Assembly: GCA_021325115.1 (NCBI GenBank)
Contig: JAJPHU010000241.1
Location: forward strand, 1 to 39,826
DNA: 39,826 bases
Direction: 5' to 3'
Origin: Planctomycetota bacterium
GTDB lineage: Bacteria > Planctomycetota > Planctomycetia > Gemmatales > Gemmataceae
Position 1 is the stretch's first letter. Every line of letters begins with the position of its first letter. The position numbers and the translations under genes are program-made. The notes beneath the pieces were generated by a model. That model had not been told where the DNA came from and made no database searches. It saw only the letters and a program-made list of their open reading frames with translations. This document shows positions 24,142 through 32,871 of this stretch, in pieces.

Positions 24142-25038
24142 TCACTCATTCGCCCAATCGCGCGGTTTCAGATACACTTCGTACAGCTCTGCTTCACGCG
24201 ATCCAGGTTCGGGATGATAATCGTACTCCCAGCGCACGCACGGTGGCAGCGACATCAGGATCGATTCGGTACGTCCTGCTGTTTTCAAGCCGAAGATGGT
24301 GCCGCGATCGTAGAGCAAGTTGAACTCGACGTAACGTCCGCGGCGATATTCCTGAAAGACCCGTTGCTGCTCCGTATACGGCTCATCCTTGCGTCTTTGG
24401 ACGATAGGCAAATACGCCTCCAGAAAATGATCGCCGCACTCCCGCACGAAGGCGAACAGCGCTCGGAGGTTGCCTTCCAGATAATCGAAGAAAATGCCGC
24501 CGACGCCGCGGGCTTCGCCGCGATGCGGCAAGAAAAAATAATCATCGCACCACTTTTTCATATGAGCATAATTTACCAACGGCTCATGCCGGGTACAGAC
24601 GCGCTGCCAGACTTTGTGAAAGTGGATGACATCTTCACGGTAGGGATAATAGGGCGTCAGGTCGGCGCCACCGCCGAACCATTGCCGCTCGCCCTTGCTG
24701 AGAAAGCGGAAATTGGCGTGAACGGTCGGCACCATTGGGCTGCGTGGATGCAACACCAGTGAGATGCCGCAAGCGGTGAATTCACGGCCTTCGCCGGGCA
24801 CCTGCGGCGCAAATTCTTCGGACATTTGGCCATGTACGTCGGAGAAGTTGACGCCGGCCTTCTCGAAGACAGCACCATCGGCCAAGATGCGCGTCCGTCC
24901 GCCGCCGCCGCCCGGACGTTGCCAGGAATCTTCGCGAAAACGCGCCCGGCCATCGAGTTCTTCCAGCGCCGAAACGATACGGTCTTGCAAATCTTGGAAA
25001 TAACGAGAAGCTCGGCGGTGCATCGATTGGCTTGGCAT
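24142..25038 (-). CDS. hemF: Oxygen-dependent coproporphyrinogen III oxidase
   Basis: A 298-residue protein catalysing oxidative decarboxylation of coproporphyrinogen III to protoporphyrinogen IX in haem synthesis. Family signatures are very clear: [21 protein letters not shown] near 118-138, a His in [23 protein letters not shown] near 173-188, and [26 protein letters not shown] near 236-261. Length is normal for HemF. GAGG lies 6 nt before the ATG. It is divergent from the LysR-DUF1549 gene, with a strong hairpin in between. The presence of HemF rather than only HemN implies life with oxygen. Confidence 0.97.
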   Translation of the reverse strand: MPSQSMHRRASRYFQDLQDRIVSALEELDGRARFREDSWQRPGGGGGRTRILADGAVFEKAGVNFSDVHGQMSEEFAPQVPGEGREFTACGISLVLHPRSPMVPTVHANFRFLSKGERQWFGGGADLTPYYPYREDVIHFHKVWQRVCTRHEPLVNYAHMKKWCDDYFFLPHRGEARGVGGIFFDYLEGNLRALFAFVRECGDHFLEAYLPIVQRRKDEPYTEQQRVFQEYRRGRYVEFNLLYDRGTIFGLKTAGRTESILMSLPPCVRWEYDYHPEPGSREAELYEVYLKPRDWANE

Positions 25039-25109
25039 GAGGAATCCTCGTAGGGTTGCAGGCAGTCTTTAAGGCATTGTATACTCGACGCAGATTAGTC
25101 TGACGCTGC

Positions 25110-25153
25110 CCCCCAGCACAAGCAAGAGAACATTCCTTTGCTTGTGCTGGGGG
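25110..25153. repeat. Perfect 16-bp inverted repeat in a divergent intergenic region
   Basis: 25110-25125 and 25138-25153 are exact reverse complements (core CCCAGCACAAGC) around a 12-nt loop. It sits between the starts of hemF and the LysR-DUF1549 gene, so it cannot end either transcript. It may be a regulatory structure, a relic, or a dispersed repeat. Confidence 0.75.
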
Positions 25154-25235
25154 CCAGAGGTGTCAGGTACGAAGACCCGTCGAAAATTGCGCGGACACTG
25201 CGTTTCTCCCTCTGTGGGAGGAGCGAGAATCCTCC

Positions 25236-27416
25236 ATGGGACGTAGCATGCGTTACCAGGAAATTCAACTAGCCCAGCTCCGCAGTTTTTGCCTGGCGGC
25301 AACCGAAGGGAACTTTACGTCGACGGCCAAGGCATTGAGCTTGTCGGCTTCGACGGTGTGGCAACAAGTGCGGGCGTTGGAGCGCGAGTTACAAGCGAAG
25401 TTGCTGTGCCGTCAGGGACGGGCGATGGAGCTGACCGGCGAAGGCCGCTTGCTGAAGAGCGGTTTCCTTCGAGTGGTCCTTTGGTGCGTAGCTTGGTTCG
25501 GTGTATTGGGGATAGCCGCAGCCGCCGCCGGGGCGGAGGGCCAGCCTTCCCTGACAGACACCGAGAAGCGTTGGGCTTTCGAGCCGATCAAGCGAGTCGA
25601 ACCGCCAACGGACCCCTCTGGCTGGTCGGCCAACCCGATCGACCGTTTCGTGCGGGCGCGGCTACGGAAACACGGGCTCGAACCGGCTGGCCCGGCCGAC
25701 AAACGTACCCTGCTCCGCCGGGTTAGCTTCGACCTGATCGGGCTGCCGCCTACGCCGGCCGAGGTGGACGCTTTTCTGGCCGACCGTTCGCCGGGCGCCT
25801 GGGCGAAAGTCGTGGAGCGCTTGTTGGCTTCGCCAGCCTACGGCGAACGCTGGGGCCGCCACTGGCTTGACGTGGTGCGCTACGCCGACACCGGTGGCTT
25901 CGAGAGCGATTTACCCTATCCCAATGCCTGGAAATACCGCGATTACGTCCTCCGCTCCTTCAACGCCGATAAGCCGTTCGACCGCTTCATTCAGGAGCAG
26001 GTGGCCGGCGATGAATTATGGCCGGATAATGCCGAGGCCGTGCAAGCGACAGCGTTGTATTGTGTTGGGCCGGTGTTGTCGGAATCGGCATTGACCGCGG
26101 GGCAGCTGGAGTACGAATGGCTCACGGATGCAGCGGACACCACAGGAGCGGCGTTTCTTGGTCTGACCTTCGGCTGCGCGCGCTGTCATAACCACAAATA
26201 CGATCCGATTACTCAAAAAGACTATTTCGCCTTGCAGGCGGTGTTCGCGGCCAGTGATCGTCCGTTTCCCAAAAAGGTACGTGAAACGCGCATCAAGGTG
26301 CTCAACGGCCTGCTGGCCGATACACCCCTTCCCAAAGAGAAACTCCACGATCCGCGCTGTACCGTACAAACCGAAGAGCAAACCGGCTTCTTCCATTTGT
26401 TTCATCGCGCACAGCCGTGGGAGGTGCATCGCCTCCATCGTGGCGAGCTAAACAAGCCGCGCGAGACGATAGGCCCCGCTTTTCCGGCGTTTCTACGGAA
26501 CGTCGCGAGCCAGCCAGACTTCAACGGCGTACCTGCCGACAAGCGCCGCGCGGCGCTGGCGCACTGGCTCACGTCGCCGGAGAATCCGTTGACGGCGCGC
26601 GTGCTGGTCAACCGCGTCTGGGGTTGGCACTTTGGTCAGGGCATCGTGCGGACGCCCAACGATTTCGGCGCTCAGGGCGAAGCACCGACGCATCCGCAAT
26701 TGCTCGACTGGCTGGCGCGCGATTTCGTGGAACACGGCTGGAAACTCAAACGTCTGCACCGGCTGATCCTGCTTTCACGCAGCTATTGCATGAACAGCAT
26801 CGCCGAGGGGCCAGGACGGCAAATCGATCCTGAAAATCGCTTGCTGTGGCACTTTCCTCGGCGGCGTCTGGAAGGCGAGGCTATCCGCGATAATCTTCTT
26901 GCTTGTTCTGGTACGCTAAACCTAAAGATGTACGGTCCTCCCGTGGTTCCGCCGTTAAGTGCGGAGGAACTGGCCGGTCTCTTCGACGCGCGCGGTAAAT
27001 GGCCTGTGACCCAGGACGCCACCGAACACACACGCCGCAGCGTCTACGTATTGGTGCGGCGGACATTTCTTCATCCACTGTTTGCCTCCTTCGATCCGCC
27101 GGAGGTGATGACCAGCTGTCCGCGACGGATGCAAACCGTGGTGCCGGCCCAGGCATTGACCCTGCTCAACAGCCCGCTGGCCCGCGAACAATCGGCTGCT
27201 TTCGCACGCCGACTGCTCAAGGAATGCGGCGCGGAGCCGGACAAGCTCGTGGCCCGTGCCTGGTTGCTGGTGTTTGGCCGGCCCTGTACGCGGGCGGAAA
27301 AAGAGCGCAGCCTGGCTTTCCTGCGCCGGCGCAGCGCCCCCGCAGCACGGGAAACCGCACTGGCTGAATTCTGTCTGGCCCTGTTCAACACCAACGAATT
27401 TGTTTATGTGGACTGA
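25236..27416 (+). CDS. LysR-type DNA-binding domain fused to a DUF1549/DUF1553 protein
   Basis: A 726-residue fusion. Residues about 8-75 are a full LysR helix-turn-helix: LAQLRSFCLAATEGNFTSTA, LSLSASTVWQQVRALERELQ, LTGEGRLL. The LysR effector domain is absent. Directly after it comes a hydrophobic segment (about 80-100, ending in an Ala-rich AAAAAGAEG) that looks like the signal peptide of a planctomycete DUF1549 protein, then DUF1549 (ANPIDRFVRARL, RRVSFDLIGLPPTPAEVDAF, ERWGRHWLDVVRYADT), CARCHNHKYDPI with a haem-type CxxCH, and DUF1553 (NPLTARVLVNRVWGWHFG, TPNDFG, FPRRRLEGEAIRDNLL, NSPLAREQ). An internal TTG or GTG near 25450-25475 could instead start a separate exported protein. A DUF1501 gene follows after 8 bp. 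Confidence 0.88.
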   Translation: MGRSMRYQEIQLAQLRSFCLAATEGNFTSTAKALSLSASTVWQQVRALERELQAKLLCRQGRAMELTGEGRLLKSGFLRVVLWCVAWFGVLGIAAAAAGAEGQPSLTDTEKRWAFEPIKRVEPPTDPSGWSANPIDRFVRARLRKHGLEPAGPADKRTLLRRVSFDLIGLPPTPAEVDAFLADRSPGAWAKVVERLLASPAYGERWGRHWLDVVRYADTGGFESDLPYPNAWKYRDYVLRSFNADKPFDRFIQEQVAGDELWPDNAEAVQATALYCVGPVLSESALTAGQLEYEWLTDAADTTGAAFLGLTFGCARCHNHKYDPITQKDYFALQAVFAASDRPFPKKVRETRIKVLNGLLADTPLPKEKLHDPRCTVQTEEQTGFFHLFHRAQPWEVHRLHRGELNKPRETIGPAFPAFLRNVASQPDFNGVPADKRRAALAHWLTSPENPLTARVLVNRVWGWHFGQGIVRTPNDFGAQGEAPTHPQLLDWLARDFVEHGWKLKRLHRLILLSRSYCMNSIAEGPGRQIDPENRLLWHFPRRRLEGEAIRDNLLACSGTLNLKMYGPPVVPPLSAEELAGLFDARGKWPVTQDATEHTRRSVYVLVRRTFLHPLFASFDPPEVMTSCPRRMQTVVPAQALTLLNSPLAREQSAAFARRLLKECGAEPDKLVARAWLLVFGRPCTRAEKERSLAFLRRRSAPAARETALAEFCLALFNTNEFVYVD

Positions 27417-27424
27417 GGACAGCC

Positions 27425-28876
27425 ATGACCTACCCATCCTATCCGAGATTGCTGTCGCGTCGCGACATGCTTCGGCGAGCGGGGCTTGGCTTCGGCAGCT
27501 GGGCTTTGCTCGACCTGTTGCTGCGCGAAGGACGCTTACCCGCTGCTTTAGCGACGACTGAAAATCCGTTGGCTGCCAAGCCGCCTCATACGCCGGCCCG
27601 CGCCAAGCATGTGATTTTCCTGTTCATGCAAGGCGGCCCCAGTCATATCGACACGTTCGATCCGAAACCTCTTTTGAACAAGCTGCACGGTCAACCGCTG
27701 CCGCCCAGCATCGTCGCCGGACGGCAGCTCCAGTTCACCAAGATGGACGCAGCTATTCTCGGCTGTCCACAAACGTTTTCCCAATGCGGGCAATCCGGAC
27801 TCGAAATCGCCGATACTTATCCGCACTTGCAGCGCTGCGCCGACGATCTGGCCGTGATCCGCTCATGCTATCATGAATCGTTCAACCATTCACCGGCGCA
27901 GTACATGCTCAACACGGGTTTTTCGCGCATGGGCAAGCCATGCCTCGGTTCCTGGGTGTGCTATGGCCTGGGCAGCGAAGTGGAGAACCTGCCAGCCTTT
28001 GTCGTCTTGGCCACAACCGGCGATGTCAAGGGTGGCCCCCCCGTCTACGATCACGGTTTCCTCCCTGGCACCTATCAGCCGACGATGCTGCGCAACACCG
28101 GCTCGCCTCTCCTATATCTGGATAGGTCTGCCGGCCAGCGCGATATTCTCAACTTGGTGCAGGGGTTGAACCAAGAGCATCGCGCCGCTCGCGGCGCGGA
28201 CGTGGATGATCTGTCCGCGCGCATCGCTGCCTATGAGTTGGCTTTCCGCATGCAAAGCGCTGTGCCCGATGTAGTCGATCTCAACAAGGAAACCGCCGCG
28301 ACAAAACGGCTGTACGGCCTGGATGACAAAATCTCGGCACGGTTCGGCGCTCATTGCTTGATGGCTCGCCGCCTGGTAGAGCGCGGTGTTCGCTTCGTGC
28401 AACTTTTCACTGGTAGCAGCGGGGCCGACGACTGGGACGCGGCTCACGCCGACAACGACAAGACGCACCGCGAGATGGCCCGGCGAACCGATAAACCGAT
28501 CGCCGGTCTTTTGACTGACCTGAAAGCACGCGGTTTGCTTGACGAGACATTAGTGATCTGGGGCGGAGAGTTCGGCCGCACGCCCATTGCCGATGGCCGG
28601 TATCCCGACAAGCATGCCGGCCGCGATCACAATCCCTACGGCTTTACGGTCTGGTTGGCCGGCGGCGGCGTCAAGGGTGGCCAAGTCATCGGCGCCACCG
28701 ACGAATTCGGCTTCCGCGCCGTCGAGGATCGCATACACGTCAATGATCTGCATGCCACGATCCTGCGCTTGCTAGGTCTGGATCACCGTAAGCTGACATT
28801 TCTGTTCGAGGGCCGGCAGCAGCGCCTAACGGACGTGGGCGGCGAGCGCGAGTTTACGGATCGCTTAATGGGCTAA
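27425..28876 (+). CDS. DUF1501 family protein
   Basis: A 483-residue protein of the DUF1501 family, which resembles alkaline-phosphatase-superfamily sulfatase-like proteins and is nearly always paired with DUF1549/DUF1553 in planctomycetes. The N-terminus has [20 protein letters not shown], a twin-arginine-type export signal. Conserved stretches are [49 protein letters not shown] and [17 protein letters not shown]. It begins 8 bp after the upstream DUF1549 stop, so the two are co-transcribed. Its biochemical function is not established; an exported role in polysaccharide use is often proposed. Confidence 0.92.
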   Translation: MTYPSYPRLLSRRDMLRRAGLGFGSWALLDLLLREGRLPAALATTENPLAAKPPHTPARAKHVIFLFMQGGPSHIDTFDPKPLLNKLHGQPLPPSIVAGRQLQFTKMDAAILGCPQTFSQCGQSGLEIADTYPHLQRCADDLAVIRSCYHESFNHSPAQYMLNTGFSRMGKPCLGSWVCYGLGSEVENLPAFVVLATTGDVKGGPPVYDHGFLPGTYQPTMLRNTGSPLLYLDRSAGQRDILNLVQGLNQEHRAARGADVDDLSARIAAYELAFRMQSAVPDVVDLNKETAATKRLYGLDDKISARFGAHCLMARRLVERGVRFVQLFTGSSGADDWDAAHADNDKTHREMARRTDKPIAGLLTDLKARGLLDETLVIWGGEFGRTPIADGRYPDKHAGRDHNPYGFTVWLAGGGVKGGQVIGATDEFGFRAVEDRIHVNDLHATILRLLGLDHRKLTFLFEGRQQRLTDVGGEREFTDRLMG

Positions 28877-29160
28877 ATACGAAACCGTTCTTGAATAGTC
28901 TGTTCATCCCCATTACGATGAATCTAGCAAGCCGTGCGTTGGTAGCTTTCTACAAGAAATTCGGAAGATCTGCGAAGCATGCGCGGCAGAATCGGGCTAC
29001 AACCTTTAAGCCATTCATTGCGACCAGGAGCGACAGGAACAAACGAGCGACCGACGAGTTGCATCGTTGTCGCCGCGACGCGCGAAGAAGATCAGGTGGC
29101 GCGGAGAGTATTTTCTGTCTCACGAATAACATCCAGACAATCAACCCAGGGAATAAAGGG
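28877..29160. other. Gap between the DUF1501 and DUF255 genes
   Basis: The reading frame of the next gene is open here from 28891, but the encoded 90 residues are Arg-rich and lack family similarity, and the expected N-terminus begins at 29161. No hairpin or clear promoter was found. Confidence 0.4.
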
Positions 29161-31251
29161 ATGACGACAACACCATTCACCAATCGGCTCCGCTACGAAA
29201 CCAGTCCCTATCTCCGACAGCACGCCCATAACCCCGTGGATTGGTATCCCTGGGGCGCCGAGGCGCTCGCCCGCGCGAAACAACTCGACCGCCCTATCTT
29301 CCTTAGCATCGGCTACTCGGCCTGTCATTGGTGCCATGTGATGGAACACGAGAGTTTTGAGAATGAAGAGATCGCCAAAATCCTCAATGAGCATTTTGTC
29401 AGCATCAAAGTCGATCGGGAGGAGCGGCCGGACCTCGATCAAATTTACATGGCTTCGGTGCAGATGCTCACCGGATCGGGCGGCTGGCCGATGTCGGTAT
29501 TTTTGACGCCAGACTTGAAGCCGTTTACCGGCGGCACCTATTTTCCGCCGGACGATCGCTATGGCCGCCCCGGTTTCAAGCGGCTGTTGTTGCATATAGC
29601 CGAAGTCTGGCGCACACGCCGCGCCGAAGTTGAAGAAGCCGCCTCGCAAATCACCCGCCATCTGCGCGACATTGGCCGCTTGGAAAAGGAGGAGGGGACG
29701 CTGGATGCTTCGCTGTTGCGGCAAGCGCTTGATGGTTTGATTCGCGCTTTCGACACACGCTACGGCGGCTTCGGTCAGGCGCCCAAGTTTCCGCATCCGA
29801 TGGACCTGCGTGTGCTCTTGCGCTGCTGGAAGCGCTTCCGCGACCCGTACGCTCTGGAAATGGTCCGCATCACCCTCGACCACATGGCACGAGGTGGCAT
29901 TTATGATCACCTTGGCGGCGGCTTCGCGCGCTACAGCACGGACGAGCGCTGGCTGGTGCCGCACTTCGAGAAGATGCTTTACGACAATGCCCTGCTCGTG
30001 CCCTGCTACCTGGAGACGCTCCAGGCCACTGGCGAGCCGTTTTACCGCGAGATTACCGAAGAAACATTGGGTTGGGTGCTGCGTGAGATGACCAGTCCGG
30101 AGGGGCCTTTCTACAGCACGCTCGACGCCGACAGCGAAGGCGAAGAAGGCAAATTCTACGTCTGGACCGCGGCGGAAATCGAACAGATATTAGGGAAGGA
30201 TGAAGCCGATCTTTTTAGTGAAATTTATAGCATCGAGCCAGAGGGCAACTGGGAACATGGCAAAAATATCCTGCATCGCGTCAAGACTTTCGCACAGTAT
30301 GCCCGGTTGCACGATCTGAGCGAAGCGGACTTGCGTCACCGCATCGACGCTAGCCGCCGCAAGCTGTTCGAGGTGCGCTCGCGACGCGTCTGGCCCAACC
30401 GTGATGAGAAGGTGTTGACTTCGTGGAACGGCCTGATGATCGGCGCTTTGGCCCAGGCGGCACAGGTGCTGGATCGCCGTGATTACGCCGATGCTGCTAC
30501 CCGCGCCGCCGATTTCATCCTTACCCGCATGCGCCGCAGCGATGGTCGTTTGCTGCGCACCTGGAGCGTCGGCTCTGAGCCGAAGCTAAACGCCTATCTC
30601 GAAGATTATGCATTCTTGCTCGATGGCCTGATTTCGCTGTACGAGGCCACGTTCACCCCGTACTGGATCGAGGCGGCGCTGGATCTGGCCGAGGTGATGA
30701 TCGATCAATTCTGGGACACAGCCGATGGCGGCTTTTTCTACACGGGCCGCGATCACGAAACGCTGATCGCCCGCGGCAAAGATCCACACGATAACGCCAT
30801 TCCGTCAGGCAATTCGATGGCCGTGACGGCGCTCTTGCGCCTGGTGAAGTTGACGGGCCGTATGGATCTGCAAGAGAAAGCGGAGACGACGCTGCGGCTG
30901 TATCGCGGCTTGCTCGCTGCCCATCCGCTGGCAGCAGGGCAGATGCTCCTCGCTCTCGATTTCCATCTCGGACCCGTACAAGAGATCGCTATTGTCGGTG
31001 ATCCCGCAGCGGAGGACACGCGCCGCGTGCTGCGTCTTCTCACTAGCTCCTATCAGCCGCATCATGTGCTGGCCCTGAAAGCGCCCGGCAGCGACGAGAA
31101 ACGATTGGAGGAACTATTACCGCTGCTGGCGGGCAAGACGTCGCAAGGGCCGGTGACGGTCTACGTCTGCCAGAATTTCACCTGTCAGGCGCCGCTGATC
31201 GGCATCGAGGCGGTAGAGACAGCTCTCCAGCAGCCCGCGGAAAACAATTGA
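29161..31251 (+). CDS. DUF255/YyaL-type protein with thioredoxin-like and alpha/alpha-barrel domains
   Basis: A 696-residue protein of the SPATA20/YyaL family. The N-terminal thioredoxin-like domain has [21 protein letters not shown], then the CHWC motif at 55-58 in [16 protein letters not shown], and [14 protein letters not shown]. The rest looks like a six-hairpin glycosidase-like barrel: [77 protein letters not shown] and [10 protein letters not shown]. Function is unproven in bacteria. ATG 29161 gives the canonical start and has AAAGGG just upstream. It follows the DUF1549/DUF1501 pair but may have its own promoter in the 284-bp gap. Confidence 0.93.
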   Translation: MTTTPFTNRLRYETSPYLRQHAHNPVDWYPWGAEALARAKQLDRPIFLSIGYSACHWCHVMEHESFENEEIAKILNEHFVSIKVDREERPDLDQIYMASVQMLTGSGGWPMSVFLTPDLKPFTGGTYFPPDDRYGRPGFKRLLLHIAEVWRTRRAEVEEAASQITRHLRDIGRLEKEEGTLDASLLRQALDGLIRAFDTRYGGFGQAPKFPHPMDLRVLLRCWKRFRDPYALEMVRITLDHMARGGIYDHLGGGFARYSTDERWLVPHFEKMLYDNALLVPCYLETLQATGEPFYREITEETLGWVLREMTSPEGPFYSTLDADSEGEEGKFYVWTAAEIEQILGKDEADLFSEIYSIEPEGNWEHGKNILHRVKTFAQYARLHDLSEADLRHRIDASRRKLFEVRSRRVWPNRDEKVLTSWNGLMIGALAQAAQVLDRRDYADAATRAADFILTRMRRSDGRLLRTWSVGSEPKLNAYLEDYAFLLDGLISLYEATFTPYWIEAALDLAEVMIDQFWDTADGGFFYTGRDHETLIARGKDPHDNAIPSGNSMAVTALLRLVKLTGRMDLQEKAETTLRLYRGLLAAHPLAAGQMLLALDFHLGPVQEIAIVGDPAAEDTRRVLRLLTSSYQPHHVLALKAPGSDEKRLEELLPLLAGKTSQGPVTVYVCQNFTCQAPLIGIEAVETALQQPAENN

Positions 31252-31562
31252 GATCGCTGATTAGCTCAGAATTCTTCCGAGCCGCGTGGCGTAGAAAATA
31301 CGAAATTGCCGGGGCTTCTCATGGCAATCTTCATTCCTCATCGCGGCTTTCAAGGATTAGTTCCACGGCGACGTTAAGAACACCCTGTTCAGCGAAGATT
31401 ACCTGCCGGATCTTCTCCGTCTGCTCACCAATTCGTCTCTCGAACCCAGCGTCTTCACAAACTCCTCGATGAGATGTCCATGCAAATCCAGTCTCGATTT
31501 TTGTGAACCTCTTATTTGCCCTTTGCGTCTAGCCTAGGTCCGCAGACCCGGTGCCGCGGATC

Positions 31563-31648
31563 GGAAGGGCAAGCCAATGGACGATGGCATCTCACTCGAA
31601 ATGGGTCGGAACGGTACACCTTGGAGGGTTCGCCCCCCTCTCCTTCCG
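31563..31648 (+). tRNA. tRNA-Ser-like, anticodon CGA, long variable arm
   Basis: Acceptor GGAAGGG (31563-31569) pairs with TCCTTCC (31641-31647), with discriminator G as in serine tRNAs. The T-arm is GAGGG-TTCGCCC-CCCTC. The anticodon loop CTCGAAA has CGA at 31597-31599. About 17 nt between the anticodon stem and the T-stem form a long variable arm, and the total length is 86 nt. The anticodon stem is imperfect (one T-T mismatch and a G-T pair) and the D-stem has only three good pairs, so it may be degenerate. CCA is not encoded. Confidence 0.55.
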
Positions 31649-31657
31649 CTGACGAAT

Positions 31658-31722
31658 GTTATCCGAGCCGCGTCCTGGAGAGCCGTTAGCAAGACCGCTC
31701 TCCAGGATGCGGCTCGGATAAC
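31658..31722. repeat. 26-bp inverted repeat between tRNA-like sequences
   Basis: 31658-31683 and 31697-31722 pair at 25 of 26 positions around a 13-nt loop. The outer segment TTATCCGAGCCGC is shared with the inverted repeat at 8521, whereas the inner segments differ. Confidence 0.8.
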
Positions 31723-31728
31723 CGAGAG

Positions 31729-31800
31729 GCTTCGATGGTGAAAGGGAGATCACGCGGTCCTACGAAGTCCGAGTTCCTGGTTCGATTCCAGGTCGAAGCT
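31729..31800 (+). tRNA. tRNA-Arg-like, anticodon ACG, atypical
   Basis: Acceptor GCTTCGA (31729-31735) pairs perfectly with TCGAAGC (31793-31799). The D-arm GTGA/TCAC and the T-arm CCTGG-TTCGATT-CCAGG are perfect. The anticodon loop CTACGAA gives ACG at 31762-31764. Oddities are a T-T mismatch in the anticodon stem, a 4-nt variable loop, a T discriminator, 72 nt in all, and no encoded CCA. Confidence 0.55.
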
Positions 31801-31802
31801 CT

Positions 31803-31876
31803 GTGGCCGAACCCAAAGCGGCAGCGGGCTCCGGCTGTGACCCGGAGAAGTGTGGGTTCGACTCCCACCGGCCACC
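31803..31876 (+). tRNA. tRNA-His-like, anticodon GTG
   Basis: Acceptor GTGGCCG pairs with CGGCCAC (31869-31875), with C as discriminator as in histidine tRNAs. The anticodon stem TCCGG/CCGGA is perfect with loop CTGTGAC and anticodon GTG at 31837-31839. The T-arm is GTGGG-TTCGACT-CCCAC. The base before the acceptor is T, whereas bacterial tRNA-His normally encodes a G at -1. Only two bases separate it from the preceding tRNA-like sequence. CCA is not encoded. Confidence 0.65.
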
Positions 31877-31923
31877 CTCCAACCAAGACGAGACACGAGA
31901 GGGCGAGTCGCTAGGATAACTTT

Positions 31924-32871
31924 ATGAGCGCCGCCATCCGTTGTATCGATCTCTTCAAGCGCTACGAGGGCCGGCCGCCCGTTGAAGCCGTCCGCGGGCT
32001 GGATCTGACTGTCGAGTCTGGCGAATGTTTCGGTTTGCTTGGCCCCAACGGCGCGGGCAAGACCACGACCATCGAAATTATAGAAGGCCTTTCTGAGCCG
32101 ACGGCCGGTGAGGTGGAGGTGCTCGGTATGCGCTGGGGACGCGAAGACGCCGCTATCAAAGAGCGCATTGGCATCTCGCTCCAGGAGACACGCTTATCCG
32201 AGAAGCTGCAAGTGGACGAGACGCTCACGCTCTTTCGTAGCTTCTATCAGCGCGGTCTGGATCCGGACGAGGTCATTCGCCGGGTGTCGCTGGAAGAAAA
32301 AGCCACTACGCGGGTAGGCAAATTGTCCGGGGGGCAACGGCAGCGTTTGGCGGTGGCCTGCGCCCTGGTCGGCGATCCCGATTTGCTTCTTCTGGACGAG
32401 CCGACCACCGGCCTGGACCCGCAATCACGGCGACAGCTGTGGGACCTGATCCGCGATTTGCGGGCCCAGGGCCGTACGGTGCTCTTGACCACGCACTACA
32501 TGGATGAGGCCGAACGCCTGTGTGACCGCGTGGCAGTAGTCGATCACGGTAAAGTCATCGCTCAAGGCACGCCGCGTCAGCTTATCGCCGAGTTGGGCGG
32601 CGAGCATGTCGTCGAATTCACACTGGAAGACGAGGAAGGGATACCGTCGCCGGAATTGACAGACCTGCCCGCCGTACGCTCCGTGCGCAAGGACGCTGAA
32701 CACTTTTGTCTTTCGGTGGCTGAGCCGCACATCGCCCTGCCGGCCTTGCTGGAACGATTGCGACAAACCGGCCACCGACTCGCTGGACTAACCACGCGCC
32801 ATGCCAGTCTCGAAGACGTTTTCGTCACGCTGACCGGAAGACACCTGCGCGACGGAGAAACCCAGCCATGA
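31924..32871 (+). CDS. ABC transporter ATP-binding protein
   Basis: A 315-residue ATPase of the ABC-2/drug-export type. Walker A is GPNGAGKT (40-47), the signature is LSGGQRQR, Walker B is LLLLDEPTTGLD, and the H-loop is in LLTTHYMDEAERLC. The C-terminal DUF4162-like tail (EHVVEFTLEDEEG to the end) is typical of exporters of this group. It is the first gene of a plus-strand run reaching the window end and overlaps the next gene by 4 bp, so the two form one transporter. AGGA lies 7 nt before the ATG. The substrate cannot be told. Confidence 0.93.
   Translation: MSAAIRCIDLFKRYEGRPPVEAVRGLDLTVESGECFGLLGPNGAGKTTTIEIIEGLSEPTAGEVEVLGMRWGREDAAIKERIGISLQETRLSEKLQVDETLTLFRSFYQRGLDPDEVIRRVSLEEKATTRVGKLSGGQRQRLAVACALVGDPDLLLLDEPTTGLDPQSRRQLWDLIRDLRAQGRTVLLTTHYMDEAERLCDRVAVVDHGKVIAQGTPRQLIAELGGEHVVEFTLEDEEGIPSPELTDLPAVRSVRKDAEHFCLSVAEPHIALPALLERLRQTGHRLAGLTTRHASLEDVFVTLTGRHLRDGETQP

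Larger units (their letters stand above)
31252..31923. other. Protein-free region with tRNA-like sequences
   Basis: There is no credible protein gene in 672 bp. The first 310 bp show nothing recognisable. From 31563 onward there are three tRNA-like folds on the plus strand and a 26-bp inverted repeat between the first and second. A short ORF on the minus strand (31686-31886) is only the antisense of the last two tRNA-like sequences. Confidence 0.6.

Noticed and set aside
23960..24145. N-terminal extension of the isocitrate dehydrogenase-like gene
   Set aside because: It would add 62 residues not found in the family and overlap the hemF stop; a TTG with a strong Shine-Dalgarno is better placed.
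28891..29160. N-terminal extension of the DUF255 gene
   Set aside because: The 90 extra residues are Arg-rich and unlike the family; ATG 29161 has a purine-rich site and the expected N-terminus.
31686..31886. A short minus-strand ORF
   Set aside because: It is the complement of two tRNA-like sequences and half of a palindrome; such spurious ORFs are common over tRNA genes.
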